A stretch of DNA of 64,000 bases from Sunxiuqinia elliptica (GCF_900113005.1 NZ_FONW01000013.1:1-64000), one strand, 5' to 3'; counted from the stretch's first letter, positions 33,571 to 43,130 are shown. Translations and numbers: made by a program. Notes: a model not told the origin generated them from the sequence alone.

Positions 33571-35121
33571 ATGGAAATTATATACGCTATTTCTGGCTTT
33601 TTGCTTGGGGGGACGCTTTCTTATTTCTTGTGGGATAAGGCCCTGAAAGGTAAAAAGCGGAAAATCATAAAGGAGGCAGATGCTGAAGGTGATGTGATAA
33701 AGAAAGATAAGATACTTCAAGCTAAAGAGAAGTTCTTACAGTTAAAAACCGAGCACGAAAAGTTCATAAACGACAAAAACAATAAAATAGGTTCGATTGA
33801 GAATAAGCTCAAACAAAAAGAAAGTGCCTTTTTGCAGCGCCGTGACGAACTGCAACGTAAAGTCAAAGAATTTGAACTGACTAAAAAGGACGTTGAAGCG
33901 ATCCGCGAAAATTTAACCAACCAGTTGAACATGGTTGAACAAAAAGAAGATGAGCTGGAAAAAATGCACAGACAACAGGTTGAACAGCTAGAAGCTATTT
34001 CTGGCTTGTCGGCTGAGGATGCAAAAAACCAGTTGGTAGAATCGTTGAAAGGAGAAGCCCAAACCGAAGCCATGTCTTACATCAACGAGATTATGGAAGA
34101 GGCTAAGCTGACGGCGAATAAAGAAGCTAAAAAAGTAGTGGTGAAAACCATTCAGCGGGTGGCTACAGAAACCGCAATTGAAAATGCAGTAACCATTTTC
34201 CACATCGAAAGTGATGAGATAAAAGGACGGATTATTGGTCGTGAAGGACGTAATATTCGCGCACTGGAAGCAGCAACCGGTGTTGAAATCATCGTTGATG
34301 ATACTCCTGAAGCAATCGTGCTTTCCGGATTTGACCCTGTTCGACGCGAAATTGCGCGCTTGGCGTTGCACCAGCTGGTAACTGATGGCCGGATCCACCC
34401 TGCTCGTATCGAAGAAGTTGTTTCGAAAGTGAAAAAGCAGGTTGAAGAAGAAATTATTGAAACCGGTAAGCGGACTGCCATTGACCTCGGAGTACATGGG
34501 TTGCATCCTGAGTTGATTCGGATGATTGGTAAAATGAAATACCGTTCGTCTTACGGACAAAACTTGCTACAGCACTCACGTGAGGTTGCTAACTTGTGTG
34601 CGATTATGGCATCTGAGTTGGGTTTGAACCCTAAATGGGCAAAACGGGCCGGATTGTTGCACGATATTGGTAAAGTGCCTGATGATGAACCAGAATTGCC
34701 ACACGCAGTATTGGGAATGAAATTGGCCGAGAAATACAAAGAAAAGCCAGATATTTGCAATGCGATTGGAGCTCACCACGATGAAGTTGAAATGCAGTCG
34801 TTGTTAGCACCTATTGTTCAGGTTTGTGATGCGATCTCAGGAGCTCGCCCTGGAGCCCGTCGCGAGGTCGTTGAATCTTACATCAAGCGTTTGAAAGCAT
34901 TGGAAGATTTAGCCCTTTCTTACCCAGGTGTATTGAAAACTTATGCTATTCAGGCCGGACGCGAGTTGCGTGTGATTGTTGGTAGTGATAAGATTTCAGA
35001 CAAGGAGTCAGAACAACTGTCATACGATATTGCAAAACATATTCAGGATGAGATGACTTATCCGGGACAGATTAAGATTACGGTAATTCGTGAGTTACGT
35101 GCAGTGAATTACGCTAAGTAA
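33571..35121 (+). CDS. rny: Ribonuclease Y
   Basis: This protein is 516 aa from the ATG at 33571 (a TTG 6 nt earlier is in frame). It has an N-terminal membrane anchor ([19 protein letters not shown]), a long charged coiled coil at about 30-190, and a KH RNA-binding domain at about 205-265 ([20 protein letters not shown]). An HD phosphodiesterase domain follows at about 330-425 ([31 protein letters not shown]). It is a membrane-bound endonuclease that initiates mRNA decay. Length and all motifs are typical. Confidence 0.97.
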   Translation: MEIIYAISGFLLGGTLSYFLWDKALKGKKRKIIKEADAEGDVIKKDKILQAKEKFLQLKTEHEKFINDKNNKIGSIENKLKQKESAFLQRRDELQRKVKEFELTKKDVEAIRENLTNQLNMVEQKEDELEKMHRQQVEQLEAISGLSAEDAKNQLVESLKGEAQTEAMSYINEIMEEAKLTANKEAKKVVVKTIQRVATETAIENAVTIFHIESDEIKGRIIGREGRNIRALEAATGVEIIVDDTPEAIVLSGFDPVRREIARLALHQLVTDGRIHPARIEEVVSKVKKQVEEEIIETGKRTAIDLGVHGLHPELIRMIGKMKYRSSYGQNLLQHSREVANLCAIMASELGLNPKWAKRAGLLHDIGKVPDDEPELPHAVLGMKLAEKYKEKPDICNAIGAHHDEVEMQSLLAPIVQVCDAISGARPGARREVVESYIKRLKALEDLALSYPGVLKTYAIQAGRELRVIVGSDKISDKESEQLSYDIAKHIQDEMTYPGQIKITVIRELRAVNYAK

Positions 35122-35155
35122 GTTTGTTTACGCACGTTTAAACGACATAATTTTT

Positions 35156-35191
35156 AAAAGAGATGTATCTGCAAGATGCATCTCTTTTTTT
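35156..35191 (+). terminator. Terminator after rny
   Basis: The stem pairs AAAAGAGATGTATCT with AGATGCATCTCTTTT around a GCA loop, followed by further Ts. Confidence 0.92.
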
Positions 35192-35361
35192 ATGCTCTAA
35201 GGTGGAGGGGGAAAGGTTGCTTTAATGCTAGCCTTGGAGGATTGATTCTGGCAAAAATGAGTATGCAGAATGAGTGGAGCTGCCTTCAAATCTATTGTTT
35301 TCTTTCTGTATTTTCTCTTTCTAAGCTGATCAAAATAAGGAGGAGGCTTTCTATTTGGAAC

Positions 35362-35387
35362 AAAAAAAGCTGACCGAAGCCAGCTTT
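35362..35387 (-). terminator. Terminator of the fucosidase gene (minus strand)
   Basis: Read on the minus strand, AAAGCTG pairs with CAGCTTT across an 8-nt loop, followed by TTTT, about 20 nt after the fucosidase stop. Confidence 0.75.
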
Positions 35388-35406
35388 CTAGAGTATGTTT
35401 GTGTTG

Positions 35407-36723
35407 TTATAATTCAACCTTTAGAATGGTGTCCACCTCCTGTCGTTTGTCGTAAGGCAGATGAATCAAAGTTCCAAATTCAGTGTTCTTGTATTTTGCT
35501 TTTGTGCCATCATCAAAAAACGTAATTGATTTAATTTTCTGCTCAAGCTTTGGAAGTAAAAGATTGTCTTCAGCTAACTGAAGAACGTGTACATAAACCG
35601 TTTTGCCTTTCTGAGTTGTAGCCCCCCAATGCAACGGTTTGATCGGCCCTTTACGGGTACCATAAATTGATTCTCCGTATTTGTCCAACCATCTTCCCAT
35701 AACCATTAAGGTATCTACATTCTCCGGCTGAATTTCGCCATTAGGCATTGGGCCGGTGTTTAAAAGGAAGTTTGCGCCATAACCAGCGGCTTTAACCATG
35801 GTTTGGAGCAGGCGTTTGGTAGACTTGTAGTTATGATCTTTAAGATTAAAGCCCCAGCTACCATTCATGGTTTCGCACATTTCCAATGGAAGTTCAGAGA
35901 TTGTTCCGGTTTGATTAAAGCCCATGGTATTTTCACCAGGAAGATCACGCTCAAACATCTGGAAATCTTCGCCAGGGAATGGTGCTTTGTGGTGATTACT
36001 ACCAACTAGAGCTCCTGGTTGAAGTTTGTGAATTAAAGAATAGGTTTCGTCCAAACGCCAGTTGGCATCAATTTGATCCCACATGCCATCGAACCAAATA
36101 CCTCCAACTTCACCGTAGTTGGTTAAAAGTTCAGTAAGTTGTGCGTTCATGTAGTCAATGTATTTGTCCCAATCTCCATGCTGAGGACGACCTGTATAGC
36201 CCTGTCCTGTTCTTCCTCGAGGATAATAATCCGGATGATGCCAGTCAAGCTGCGAATAGTAGAAGAATAGTTTGATACCTTCTTTATCGCAGGCCTCTTT
36301 GAGTTGTTGGAGTATATCCTTGCCATATGGTGTACGATCTACAATGTTGTAATCGCTTACTTTTGAGTCATACATGGCAAATCCATCATGATGCTTGCTG
36401 GTGATTGTAATGTATTTCATCCCGGCTTTTTTGACCGTGGCAACCCACTTGTTCGGATCGAATTTGGTTGGATTGAAAAATGACGGGAGTTTTTCGTATT
36501 GCTCAATCGGAATCCGTTTTTGGTTCATAATCCATTCGGCAATTCCTTGATCGCCTCCTCCGGCCATCACAGAGTAGACCCCCCAATGTATGAAGAGGCC
36601 GAACTTGGCATCTTGAAACCATTCCCTGTTTTTCAGGTTTTCATCGGAAGGGGTGTAACTTTCTTGCGAATGTCCAATCATTGTTAAAAATGCAAACAAG
36701 AGTAAAATGCTTATTTTTTTCAT
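35407..36723 (-). CDS. Secreted alpha-L-fucosidase, glycoside hydrolase family 29
   Basis: This 438-aa protein has a signal peptide (MKKISILLLFAFLTMIGHS). The GH29 catalytic domain spans about 30-350: FGLFIHWGVYSV, ITITSKHHDGFAMYDSKVSDYN, and the nucleophile Asp in GGIWFDGMWDQ (about residue 213). It hydrolyses terminal alpha-L-fucose from glycans, probably in the periplasm or at the surface. It lies downstream of and co-directional with a sulfatase-fold protein (gap 223 nt), so the pair may act on a sulfated fucan-like or mucin-like glycan. The general acid/base is not certain from sequence alone. Confidence 0.94.
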   Translation of the reverse strand: MKKISILLLFAFLTMIGHSQESYTPSDENLKNREWFQDAKFGLFIHWGVYSVMAGGGDQGIAEWIMNQKRIPIEQYEKLPSFFNPTKFDPNKWVATVKKAGMKYITITSKHHDGFAMYDSKVSDYNIVDRTPYGKDILQQLKEACDKEGIKLFFYYSQLDWHHPDYYPRGRTGQGYTGRPQHGDWDKYIDYMNAQLTELLTNYGEVGGIWFDGMWDQIDANWRLDETYSLIHKLQPGALVGSNHHKAPFPGEDFQMFERDLPGENTMGFNQTGTISELPLEMCETMNGSWGFNLKDHNYKSTKRLLQTMVKAAGYGANFLLNTGPMPNGEIQPENVDTLMVMGRWLDKYGESIYGTRKGPIKPLHWGATTQKGKTVYVHVLQLAEDNLLLPKLEQKIKSITFFDDGTKAKYKNTEFGTLIHLPYDKRQEVDTILKVEL

Positions 36724-36910
36724 TTTTAGTAAGTTTAGATTTACTGTGCTGTGTTGTGCTGATAAATTTATAAGAAAGAATTGATAAAGCCTTAGTGAAT
36801 GTTATAAAATATCTTTTTGTTGGCAAAGGGCTTTTGGGGAGAGATATAAAAGGTAATTTTATGGGAATCAGTCTGGAATAGACTTTCATAAACCAAAAGG
36901 ATAAACAGCA

Positions 36911-36942
36911 ACAAAGGCGGAATTTTAGATTTCCGCCTTTGT
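36911..36942. terminator. Terminator-like hairpin after the sulfatase-fold gene
   Basis: A perfect 12-bp stem ACAAAGGCGGAA/TTCCGCCTTTGT with an 8-nt loop, starting 5 nt past the stop at 36947 on the minus strand. There is no long T run, so termination efficiency is uncertain. Confidence 0.7.
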
Positions 36943-36946
36943 GATA

Positions 36947-38335
36947 TTAGTTCGATTGAATGATTAGTCTTGCTTCTTCGGACTTAGTCCATGGTACCGA
37001 TTCATTTTTACGAATATGTGCCTGAAGTAATTGGTAGAGACGTTGGTAGTGCTCTGAACTTTTTCTCAAAGGGATCTGTTCGTAGGAGTCGGTGGTAAGA
37101 TTGTATAAACGCAAATCTTCATGTGGGTTGTTTTGCATGAGTTTGTAGGCACCTTGTCTTACCGCGTAGCTTGCTTTTCCTTCAAATACCCCACCTTGTC
37201 GACAGACCCAAAATAGTGTTCTTTCTTTTTGTAAAGGGAGTCCTTTTAGAATGCAGGAGGTCAAGCTACTTCCGTCTAAATTGTTGGTTGGCTTCAATTC
37301 ACACATTTCGCAAATCGTTGGAAAGAGGTCCATTGTTATGCCAACTTGGTGACAAATGCTTTGTCGTTTTATTTTATCTCTCCAGAAAATGCAGGTTGGC
37401 ACCCGGATTCCTCCTTCGTATAAATCTTGCTTTCCACCTCTGAGTTTTCCATTTGAACTTCCGGTTGCCAAAAGTCCACTGTTTTCAGAACTAAAAATAA
37501 TAATGGTGTTTTTCAGTTGATTGGTGTTGTTCAAAGTCTCTAAAATACGTCCAATGCCATCGTCCATGTGCTCAATGGCGGCAATGTTTTTGGTTCGATT
37601 TCTGCTTAAATGCGGATGATCTTTTTGTACTGATTCAACCCATTCTTCTTTTGGGGAAGGAAATTCTCCGGGAGCATTATAGGCCAGAAATAGAAAAAAT
37701 GGTTTTTCTGCCTCGGCTTCACGATTAATGAAGTCAATCGACCAATTAGAAAAAAGGTCAGTTGTGTGTCCCGAAGGGTTTATCGAGTTCTCATTAAAAC
37801 GCATGCTGCCGTTGTTCTGGCTTAGAGGTCTATCTGCATCGAATTGATCGCCTAAAAAACCCATGAAAAGATCAAAGCCTTGCTCGTTGGGTAGGTTTGG
37901 AGATTCAAAACCCAAGTTCCACTTTCCGATTAAAGCGGTTGTGTAGCCCGATTGTTGCAGGTAACCCGAAAGGGTGGTGTCAGCTCTGAAGTAGCCCCAA
38001 TTATTGGAGAGATCTTTTCGGATAACCCCCGGTACTCCTACCAGCCCGGGATACTTTCCAGTAAGAAAAGAAGCCTGAATTGGAGAACCAACGCTAGAGC
38101 TGGTATAAAACTCAGTCATCATGACTCCTTTGGCAAAGAGATCATCGATATGTGGAGTTTGAACATCGCGACCTCCGGTTATGGAGATATCTCCATAACC
38201 CAAATCGTCAGCCATAATGACCAGAATATTGGGTTTTTTAACGTTTTTATTGGTAGCAGAATAAGCGGAGAGCGGATTAAGCATGCATGCTCCCGAAATC
38301 CCAATTAATAGAATAATGGCGACATAATGTTTCAT
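36947..38335 (-). CDS. Sulfatase-fold protein lacking the formylglycine motif (predicted pseudo-sulfatase)
   Basis: This 462-aa protein has a signal peptide, then a full-length sulfatase fold from NILVIMADDLGYGD (metal Asp pair kept) to the C-terminal subdomain. The activation motif, normally C/S-x-P-x-R before A-x-x-x-T-G, reads G-S-P-I-Q-A-S-F-L-T-G, so both the formylglycine precursor and the Arg are gone. Other active-site positions are changed too: GKWHLG is GKWNLG, the His of NAPH is Gly (NAPGEF), and the Asp of SDN is Glu (SSENSG). The Lys of RGGK is kept. I checked each codon on the minus strand. The frame is intact at normal length, so it is probably a maintained binding or regulatory protein rather than a decaying gene. 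It is upstream of the GH29 gene. Confidence 0.88.
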   Translation of the reverse strand: MKHYVAIILLIGISGACMLNPLSAYSATNKNVKKPNILVIMADDLGYGDISITGGRDVQTPHIDDLFAKGVMMTEFYTSSSVGSPIQASFLTGKYPGLVGVPGVIRKDLSNNWGYFRADTTLSGYLQQSGYTTALIGKWNLGFESPNLPNEQGFDLFMGFLGDQFDADRPLSQNNGSMRFNENSINPSGHTTDLFSNWSIDFINREAEAEKPFFLFLAYNAPGEFPSPKEEWVESVQKDHPHLSRNRTKNIAAIEHMDDGIGRILETLNNTNQLKNTIIIFSSENSGLLATGSSNGKLRGGKQDLYEGGIRVPTCIFWRDKIKRQSICHQVGITMDLFPTICEMCELKPTNNLDGSSLTSCILKGLPLQKERTLFWVCRQGGVFEGKASYAVRQGAYKLMQNNPHEDLRLYNLTTDSYEQIPLRKSSEHYQRLYQLLQAHIRKNESVPWTKSEEARLIIQSN

Positions 38336-38639
38336 GGCTTCGCTAGCGTAAAAATGGCTAAAAGAATTGTCACTAAAGTTATTAAATCTTAAGAAGCTTT
38401 GTAGGCTTTTTACATCATATTATTCTTAAAAAAGATTAAATGGCGAATTCGCCCTGTAAGTGGATTATGATGATCGGTAAATGGGGAGAAGAGTGTGCTG
38501 GAAAGTAAGCTTAAGAATGGGGTATTTTGTGGTTTTTTTGGGATCAGAAAATTATTTGTTTAAAAAAAATACTAAAATATTAAACAAACTTATTTTTTAC
38601 TTGTTGGTTTAGTTTGAAAACAATTGAAAGGAAAAGACA
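38336..38639. promoter_or_regulatory. Divergent intergenic region with a 12-bp palindrome
   Basis: About 300 nt between the sulfatase-fold gene (minus) and folE (plus). It contains the perfect palindrome GGCGAATTCGCC at 38442-38453, GC-richer than its surroundings. Promoters for both genes must lie here; no coding frame is evident. Confidence 0.45.
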
Positions 38640-39374
38640 ATGAAAGTAAACGGCTTTGTAAAAACAAATCGACCAACAACTGCGAAGAACAGCCGTGTAA
38701 ATGGCCATCTGGTTCAGAATAGAGTGGATAACGATTTGATTGGAGATAATCATATTGCCACTTCAATTGATACTCCCATGCGTTCGGACGCATTTAAATT
38801 GACCGATAATGAGAAAATGGAAATCATTGAAGATAAGTTCCGTGAAATTATGGATACCCTCGGGCTTGATTTGAATGATGATAGTTTGAGTGGAACTCCG
38901 CATCGTGTGGCAAAAATGTTTGTTCAGGAGATTTTCAATGGCTTAAATCCAGCAAATAAACCCAAGATTTCGGTCTTTGAGAATAAGTTTAAGTATGGCG
39001 AAATGTTAGTGGAGAAGAACATTAACCTGAACTCAACTTGTGAGCATCACTTTTTACCAATTGTTGGAAAGGCTCACGTTGCCTACGTGTCAAGTGGTCA
39101 GGTGATTGGTTTGTCTAAGATTAATCGTATTGTTGACTATTACGCTCGCCGCCCGCAGGTTCAAGAACGGTTGACAGTTCAGGTAGCTAATGAGTTGAAA
39201 AAAATTCTGAAAACAGAGGATGTTGCTGTTGTTATCGATGCAAAACACATGTGTGTGTCATCCCGAGGGATTGAAGATGAAAGCAGTTCAACGGTTACTG
39301 CAGAATATGGAGGTATATTCAAGGACAAAGAACGAAAAGAAGAATTTTTAAAATATGTGACGTTGGGAAGTTGA
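38640..39374 (+). CDS. folE: GTP cyclohydrolase I with an N-terminal extension
   Basis: This 244-aa protein has a catalytic domain from about residue 55 (MEIIEDKFREIMDTLGLD) to the end. Zinc ligands are visible in NSTCEHHFLPI (Cys, His) and KHMCVSSRGIEDESS (Cys), and the site includes GLSKINRIVDYYARRPQVQERLT. It opens the GTP ring to form dihydroneopterin triphosphate for folate or other pterins. The first roughly 45 residues are polar and not part of the fold; starting at the ATG at 38778 would remove them. A terminator follows, so it is monocistronic. Confidence 0.95.
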   Translation: MKVNGFVKTNRPTTAKNSRVNGHLVQNRVDNDLIGDNHIATSIDTPMRSDAFKLTDNEKMEIIEDKFREIMDTLGLDLNDDSLSGTPHRVAKMFVQEIFNGLNPANKPKISVFENKFKYGEMLVEKNINLNSTCEHHFLPIVGKAHVAYVSSGQVIGLSKINRIVDYYARRPQVQERLTVQVANELKKILKTEDVAVVIDAKHMCVSSRGIEDESSSTVTAEYGGIFKDKERKEEFLKYVTLGS

Positions 39375-39398
39375 TTATTTGGGAATTATTGATTGTAA

Positions 39399-39435
39399 GG
39401 ACCTCTAGCTGAAAGCAGAGGTCTTTTTGTTTTTG
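39399..39435 (+). terminator. Terminator after folE
   Basis: The stem pairs GACCTCT with AGAGGTC, extended by AGCT/AGC pairing in the loop, followed by TTTTTGTTTTTG. Confidence 0.88.
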
Positions 39436-39501
39436 TAAGGCAAAGCTTGAAGCAACTTTTTGGAATAATTCTTGTCTATTAAATAGGAAACAAGAAGAAG
39501 C

Positions 39502-39852
39502 ATGAAGCAATTTTTACTTATTACCATATTTCTATTCATTTTCAGCCTAAATGGCAAGTCTGCTGTTCAGGAGGTTTCTCAATTAGATAAAATGTCTTAT
39601 CGAATTGAGAAAATTTATCCCAATCCGGCCAAGAATCGGCTGGTGGTTGATCTCTTCTCTGAGGAATATTTACTCGTACAATTTGAACTCATTGATATTT
39701 TGGGAAACAAAGTAAAGCAATGGAAGAAGGTGGAGGTTGCTCCCGGACTTCAGAAGTTGAGTTTTAACTTGGAAGAATTTTCTGCAGGTATTTACTTGTT
39801 GAAAGCACAAGCAGGTCGTGAAGTTGTTGTAGAGCGAATCCGAAAGCTTTAG
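39502..39852 (+). CDS. Mini secreted protein consisting of a T9SS type A sorting domain
   Basis: This 116-aa protein has a signal peptide (MKQFLLITIFLFIFSLNGKS). After a roughly 15-residue linker it is nothing but a Por secretion-tail-like domain: IEKIYPNPAKNRLVVDL, QFELIDILGNKVKQW, LSFNLEEFSAGIYLLKAQ, VVVERIRKL. Such domains normally sit at the C-terminus of large cargo proteins and direct them through the type IX system. Here no cargo precedes it in frame. It may be a standalone cargo-less domain, a competitor or regulator of sorting, or the remnant of a deleted gene, although the intact signal peptide argues against simple decay. Confidence 0.82.
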   Translation: MKQFLLITIFLFIFSLNGKSAVQEVSQLDKMSYRIEKIYPNPAKNRLVVDLFSEEYLLVQFELIDILGNKVKQWKKVEVAPGLQKLSFNLEEFSAGIYLLKAQAGREVVVERIRKL

Positions 39853-40102
39853 GCAGGACGCATCATTTTTTTTGTTGGAGATTTCTATTTAGTGGGAGTT
39901 GAGATTATTTCCACTAGGATTGTCATATCCTGTATTCAAATAGGTCTGTCTTTTATTACAAGTATAGCTGCTTTAAAATTAGCTTTGAAAGTATGGTAAA
40001 GCACGAATAAAATCGTAAGTTTAATAAAGGCTGCATGATATTTGACAGCAAATTTTTCCAACATCTTTTCTTTAATTGTAGTAAATTGTATGATCATTGA
40101 CT

Positions 40103-41353
40103 ATGAAGATACTGTTAGAAAATATAAGACAATTGGTTCAGGTTGAAGATAAGGCGCGTACTTGGGTTTCTGGAAAAGAAATGGGCTCGCTTCGGGTCCT
40201 TGAGGATGCTTTTTTGGTGATTGACGATGACCAGATTGAGACTTTTGGGCCAATGAAAGATTTCAATGAGAACTTGGTTGAGGGGGCTGATATGGTGATG
40301 GAAATTGACTGTGCCGGTAAAATTGTTATGCCTGGTTACTGCGATTCCCATACGCATGTTGTCTTTCCTGCCAGCCGTGAGCAGGAGTTTGTGGATCGGA
40401 TTAATGGGCTCACTTACGAAGAAATTGCCCGTCGCGGAGGAGGAATTCTAAATTCAGCCAAGCGTATGGAGCAGCGATCAGAGGATGAGCTGTTTGCGGA
40501 TGCCATGGTTCGGCTCGATGAAGTTAAACGAATGGGAACCACTGCGATCGAGATAAAGAGTGGCTATGGACTGAGCATGGAATCTGAATTGAAAATGCTC
40601 CGGGTGATCAAACGTTTGAAAGCCAATAGCCCAATGATCATTAAGTCTACATTTTTAGGAGCTCACGCTTTACCTGTGGAGTACAAAGCCGATCGCCAAA
40701 AATACATTAAGCTATTAATTGAAGAGATGTTGCCGGAGATTGACCGAGAAGGTTTGGCTGATTATATGGATGTGTTTTGTGATCAGGGATTCTTTACGGT
40801 TGAGGAAACAGCACAACTACTCGAGGCTGGATGGAAGTACGACCTTCAGCCCAAAATTCATGCAAACGAGCTGGGCCTGACTGGCGGGGTGCAAGTTGGA
40901 GTAAAACATCAAGCCTTATCGGTTGACCATTTGGAACATATTGGAGACGATGAAATTAAAGCTTTGTTGGCGTCAAAGACAATGCCTACAGTACTTCCGG
41001 GAGCAGCTTTCTTTTTGGGAATGCCACTTTCTCCGATCCGGGAAATGATTGAAGCTGGCCTGCCGATTGCTTTGGCTTCTGATTATAATCCCGGCTCATC
41101 TCCATCTGGGAATATGAATTTTATTCAGTCGTTGGCTTGTATTAAGTACAAAATGACTCCCGAGGAGGCCATTAATGCCTGTACCATAAATTCAGCCTAT
41201 GCCATGGGCGTTGAAAAAATTGCCGGGACGATTTGCTCAGGAAAACAAGCAAACCTGTTTATAACCCGCGAATTACCTTCCTACTCGGCAATTTCATATT
41301 ATTTTGGAGCCAATCCGGTTGAAACCGTGATCATCAACGGAGAAATTTACTAA
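40103..41353 (+). CDS. hutI: Imidazolonepropionase
   Basis: This protein is 416 aa from the ATG at 40103 (an in-frame TTG is 6 nt upstream). The amidohydrolase metal site appears as CDSHTHVVFPA near residue 80, with further ligand His residues in KIHANELG and SVDHLEHI and a catalytic Asp in ALASDYNPGSSP. It opens imidazolone-5-propionate to N-formimino-glutamate, the third step of histidine degradation. The next gene, ftcD, uses that product, so the two form an operon. No hutH or hutU lies in the window. Confidence 0.95.
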   Translation: MKILLENIRQLVQVEDKARTWVSGKEMGSLRVLEDAFLVIDDDQIETFGPMKDFNENLVEGADMVMEIDCAGKIVMPGYCDSHTHVVFPASREQEFVDRINGLTYEEIARRGGGILNSAKRMEQRSEDELFADAMVRLDEVKRMGTTAIEIKSGYGLSMESELKMLRVIKRLKANSPMIIKSTFLGAHALPVEYKADRQKYIKLLIEEMLPEIDREGLADYMDVFCDQGFFTVEETAQLLEAGWKYDLQPKIHANELGLTGGVQVGVKHQALSVDHLEHIGDDEIKALLASKTMPTVLPGAAFFLGMPLSPIREMIEAGLPIALASDYNPGSSPSGNMNFIQSLACIKYKMTPEEAINACTINSAYAMGVEKIAGTICSGKQANLFITRELPSYSAISYYFGANPVETVIINGEIY

Positions 41354-41416
41354 TTGATATCAATAAAATCAATCAACGACTGAACTAACAGTTAGTTGAA
41401 TAAAAAAGTAGAAGTT

Positions 41417-43108
41417 ATGAGTCAGTTAATTGAATGTGTGCCTAACTTTAGTGAAGGTCGCAATCCAGCTATCATCAAGCAAATAACAGATGCTATCGAG
41501 AGTGTTGAAAAAGTAAAACTTTTGAATGTTGATCCAGGACATGCAACTAACCGAACAGTTGTAACCTTTGTTGGAGAACCTGCAGATGTTATTGAAGCGG
41601 CTTTTAGAGGTGTCAAAAAGGCGTCTGAATTGATTGATATGAGTAAGCATCATGGTGAGCATCCCCGCTTTGGAGCAACCGATGTTTGTCCTTTAGTACC
41701 TATTGCTGGAATCTCGATGGAAGAAACCGTAAAGTATGCCCATCAACTGGCTCAGCGTATTGGCGAGGAATTGGAAATTCCGGTTTATTGTTATGAGTTT
41801 GCTGCACAGAAAAAGGAGCGGCAAAGTTTAGCATATTGCCGTTCGGGAGAGTACGAAGGATTACCTGACAAATTGAAAGATCCGGAATGGAAGCCTGATT
41901 TCGGCCCTGCTAAGATGAATGTACGGGCAGGAGCTACGGCCGTTAGTGCGCGAAATTTTCTGATCGCTTATAATGTTAATCTGAACACAACGTCAACGCG
42001 CCGGGCAAATGCTGTTGCCTTTGATGTGCGTGAAGCTGGGCGTGTAAAGCGCGAGGGCAATCCTGTGACAGGGAAGATTGTAACAGATGAAAAGGGAGAA
42101 CCGGTTCGGATTCCAGGGACTTTGAAAAAAGTTCGGGCGATTGGCTGGTATATTGAGGAATATGGGGTTGCCCAGATTTCGATGAATTTGACCGATATTA
42201 CGATAACACCAGTTCATATTGCATTTGATGAGGTAGCTAAAAGTGCTGCAAGTCGAGGATTGCGAGTGACTGGCTCCGAGTTGGTAGGACTAATTCCGCT
42301 GGAAGCGATGTTGGAAGCAGGAAGGTATTTCTTGCGGAAGCAGGAACGTTCAACAGGAATTGCCGATGAAGAGATTATTAAAATTGCCATTAAGTCAATG
42401 GGGCTTGATGAGCTTGGAGCTTTTAATCCTCGTGAGCGAATTATCGAGTATATGCTTGAAGATGAAAGTTCAGCTCCATTAAATGCAATGAGTTTAAAGG
42501 AATTTGCGAATGAAACAGCTTCGGAATCTCCTGCTCCCGGAGGTGGTTCTATTTCGGCTTATCTTGGATCGTTAGGGGCTGCTCTTGGAGGTATGGTTGC
42601 AAACTTGTCAGCTCATAAACGAGGGTGGGATCACCGCTGGGAAGAGTTCTCCGGCTGGGCAGAGAAAGCCAAAGTATCTCAAAATAAACTACTGAAATTG
42701 GTTGATGAGGACACCAATGCTTTTAACCAGATTATGGCTGCTTTTGGATTGCCTAAATCAAGCCCGGAAGAAAAAGCGACACGTAGTCAAGCCATTCAGG
42801 ATGCAACGCTTAATGCAATTCAAACGCCTCTGGAAGTGATGCGGACTGCTTTCCAGTCTATGGAAGCAATCGAGGCCATGGCTGCTATTGGCAATCCAAA
42901 TTCAGTGTCTGACGCAGGCGTGGCTGCCTTGTGTGCCAAGACAGCTGTTCACGGAGCGTATCTGAATGTGTTAATCAACCTGGATGGGTTTAAAGACCAA
43001 GAAAAAGCTGCTGAATTAAAACATGAAGCGACAGAGCTTTTGTTTCAAGCTGAAAGCAAAGAACAAGCAATTTTGAAACAGGTGATGGAAAAAATTAATG
43101 GCAACTAG
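41417..43108 (+). CDS. ftcD: Bifunctional glutamate formimidoyltransferase / formimidoyltetrahydrofolate cyclodeaminase
   Basis: This protein is 563 aa from the ATG at 41417 (an in-frame TTG at 41396 adds 7 residues). The N-terminal transferase domains span about 1-325 (IECVPNFSEGRNPAIIKQI, DPGHATNRTVVTFVG, HHGEHPRFGATDVCPLVP). A cyclodeaminase domain follows at about 355-560 (LKEFANETASESPAPGGGS). It moves the formimino group from N-formiminoglutamate to tetrahydrofolate and then releases ammonia to give methenyl-THF. The fused form mirrors the animal enzyme and is common in Bacteroidota. It completes histidine breakdown to glutamate with hutI, 63 nt upstream. Confidence 0.96.
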   Translation: MSQLIECVPNFSEGRNPAIIKQITDAIESVEKVKLLNVDPGHATNRTVVTFVGEPADVIEAAFRGVKKASELIDMSKHHGEHPRFGATDVCPLVPIAGISMEETVKYAHQLAQRIGEELEIPVYCYEFAAQKKERQSLAYCRSGEYEGLPDKLKDPEWKPDFGPAKMNVRAGATAVSARNFLIAYNVNLNTTSTRRANAVAFDVREAGRVKREGNPVTGKIVTDEKGEPVRIPGTLKKVRAIGWYIEEYGVAQISMNLTDITITPVHIAFDEVAKSAASRGLRVTGSELVGLIPLEAMLEAGRYFLRKQERSTGIADEEIIKIAIKSMGLDELGAFNPRERIIEYMLEDESSAPLNAMSLKEFANETASESPAPGGGSISAYLGSLGAALGGMVANLSAHKRGWDHRWEEFSGWAEKAKVSQNKLLKLVDEDTNAFNQIMAAFGLPKSSPEEKATRSQAIQDATLNAIQTPLEVMRTAFQSMEAIEAMAAIGNPNSVSDAGVAALCAKTAVHGAYLNVLINLDGFKDQEKAAELKHEATELLFQAESKEQAILKQVMEKINGN

Positions 43109-43130
43109 TGTTTGTCATGAGTAAGCAAAC

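Noticed and set aside
33988-34560. 190-codon open frame antisense to rny
   Set aside because: It lies wholly inside the KH and HD coding region of RNase Y on the other strand and shows no family features.
35176-35373. 65-codon open frame between rny and the fucosidase gene
   Set aside because: It begins inside the rny terminator and ends in the fucosidase terminator; composition is that of intergenic DNA.
36947-38335. Ordinary active sulfatase
   Set aside because: The formylglycine motif and several other catalytic residues are replaced when the codons are read directly.
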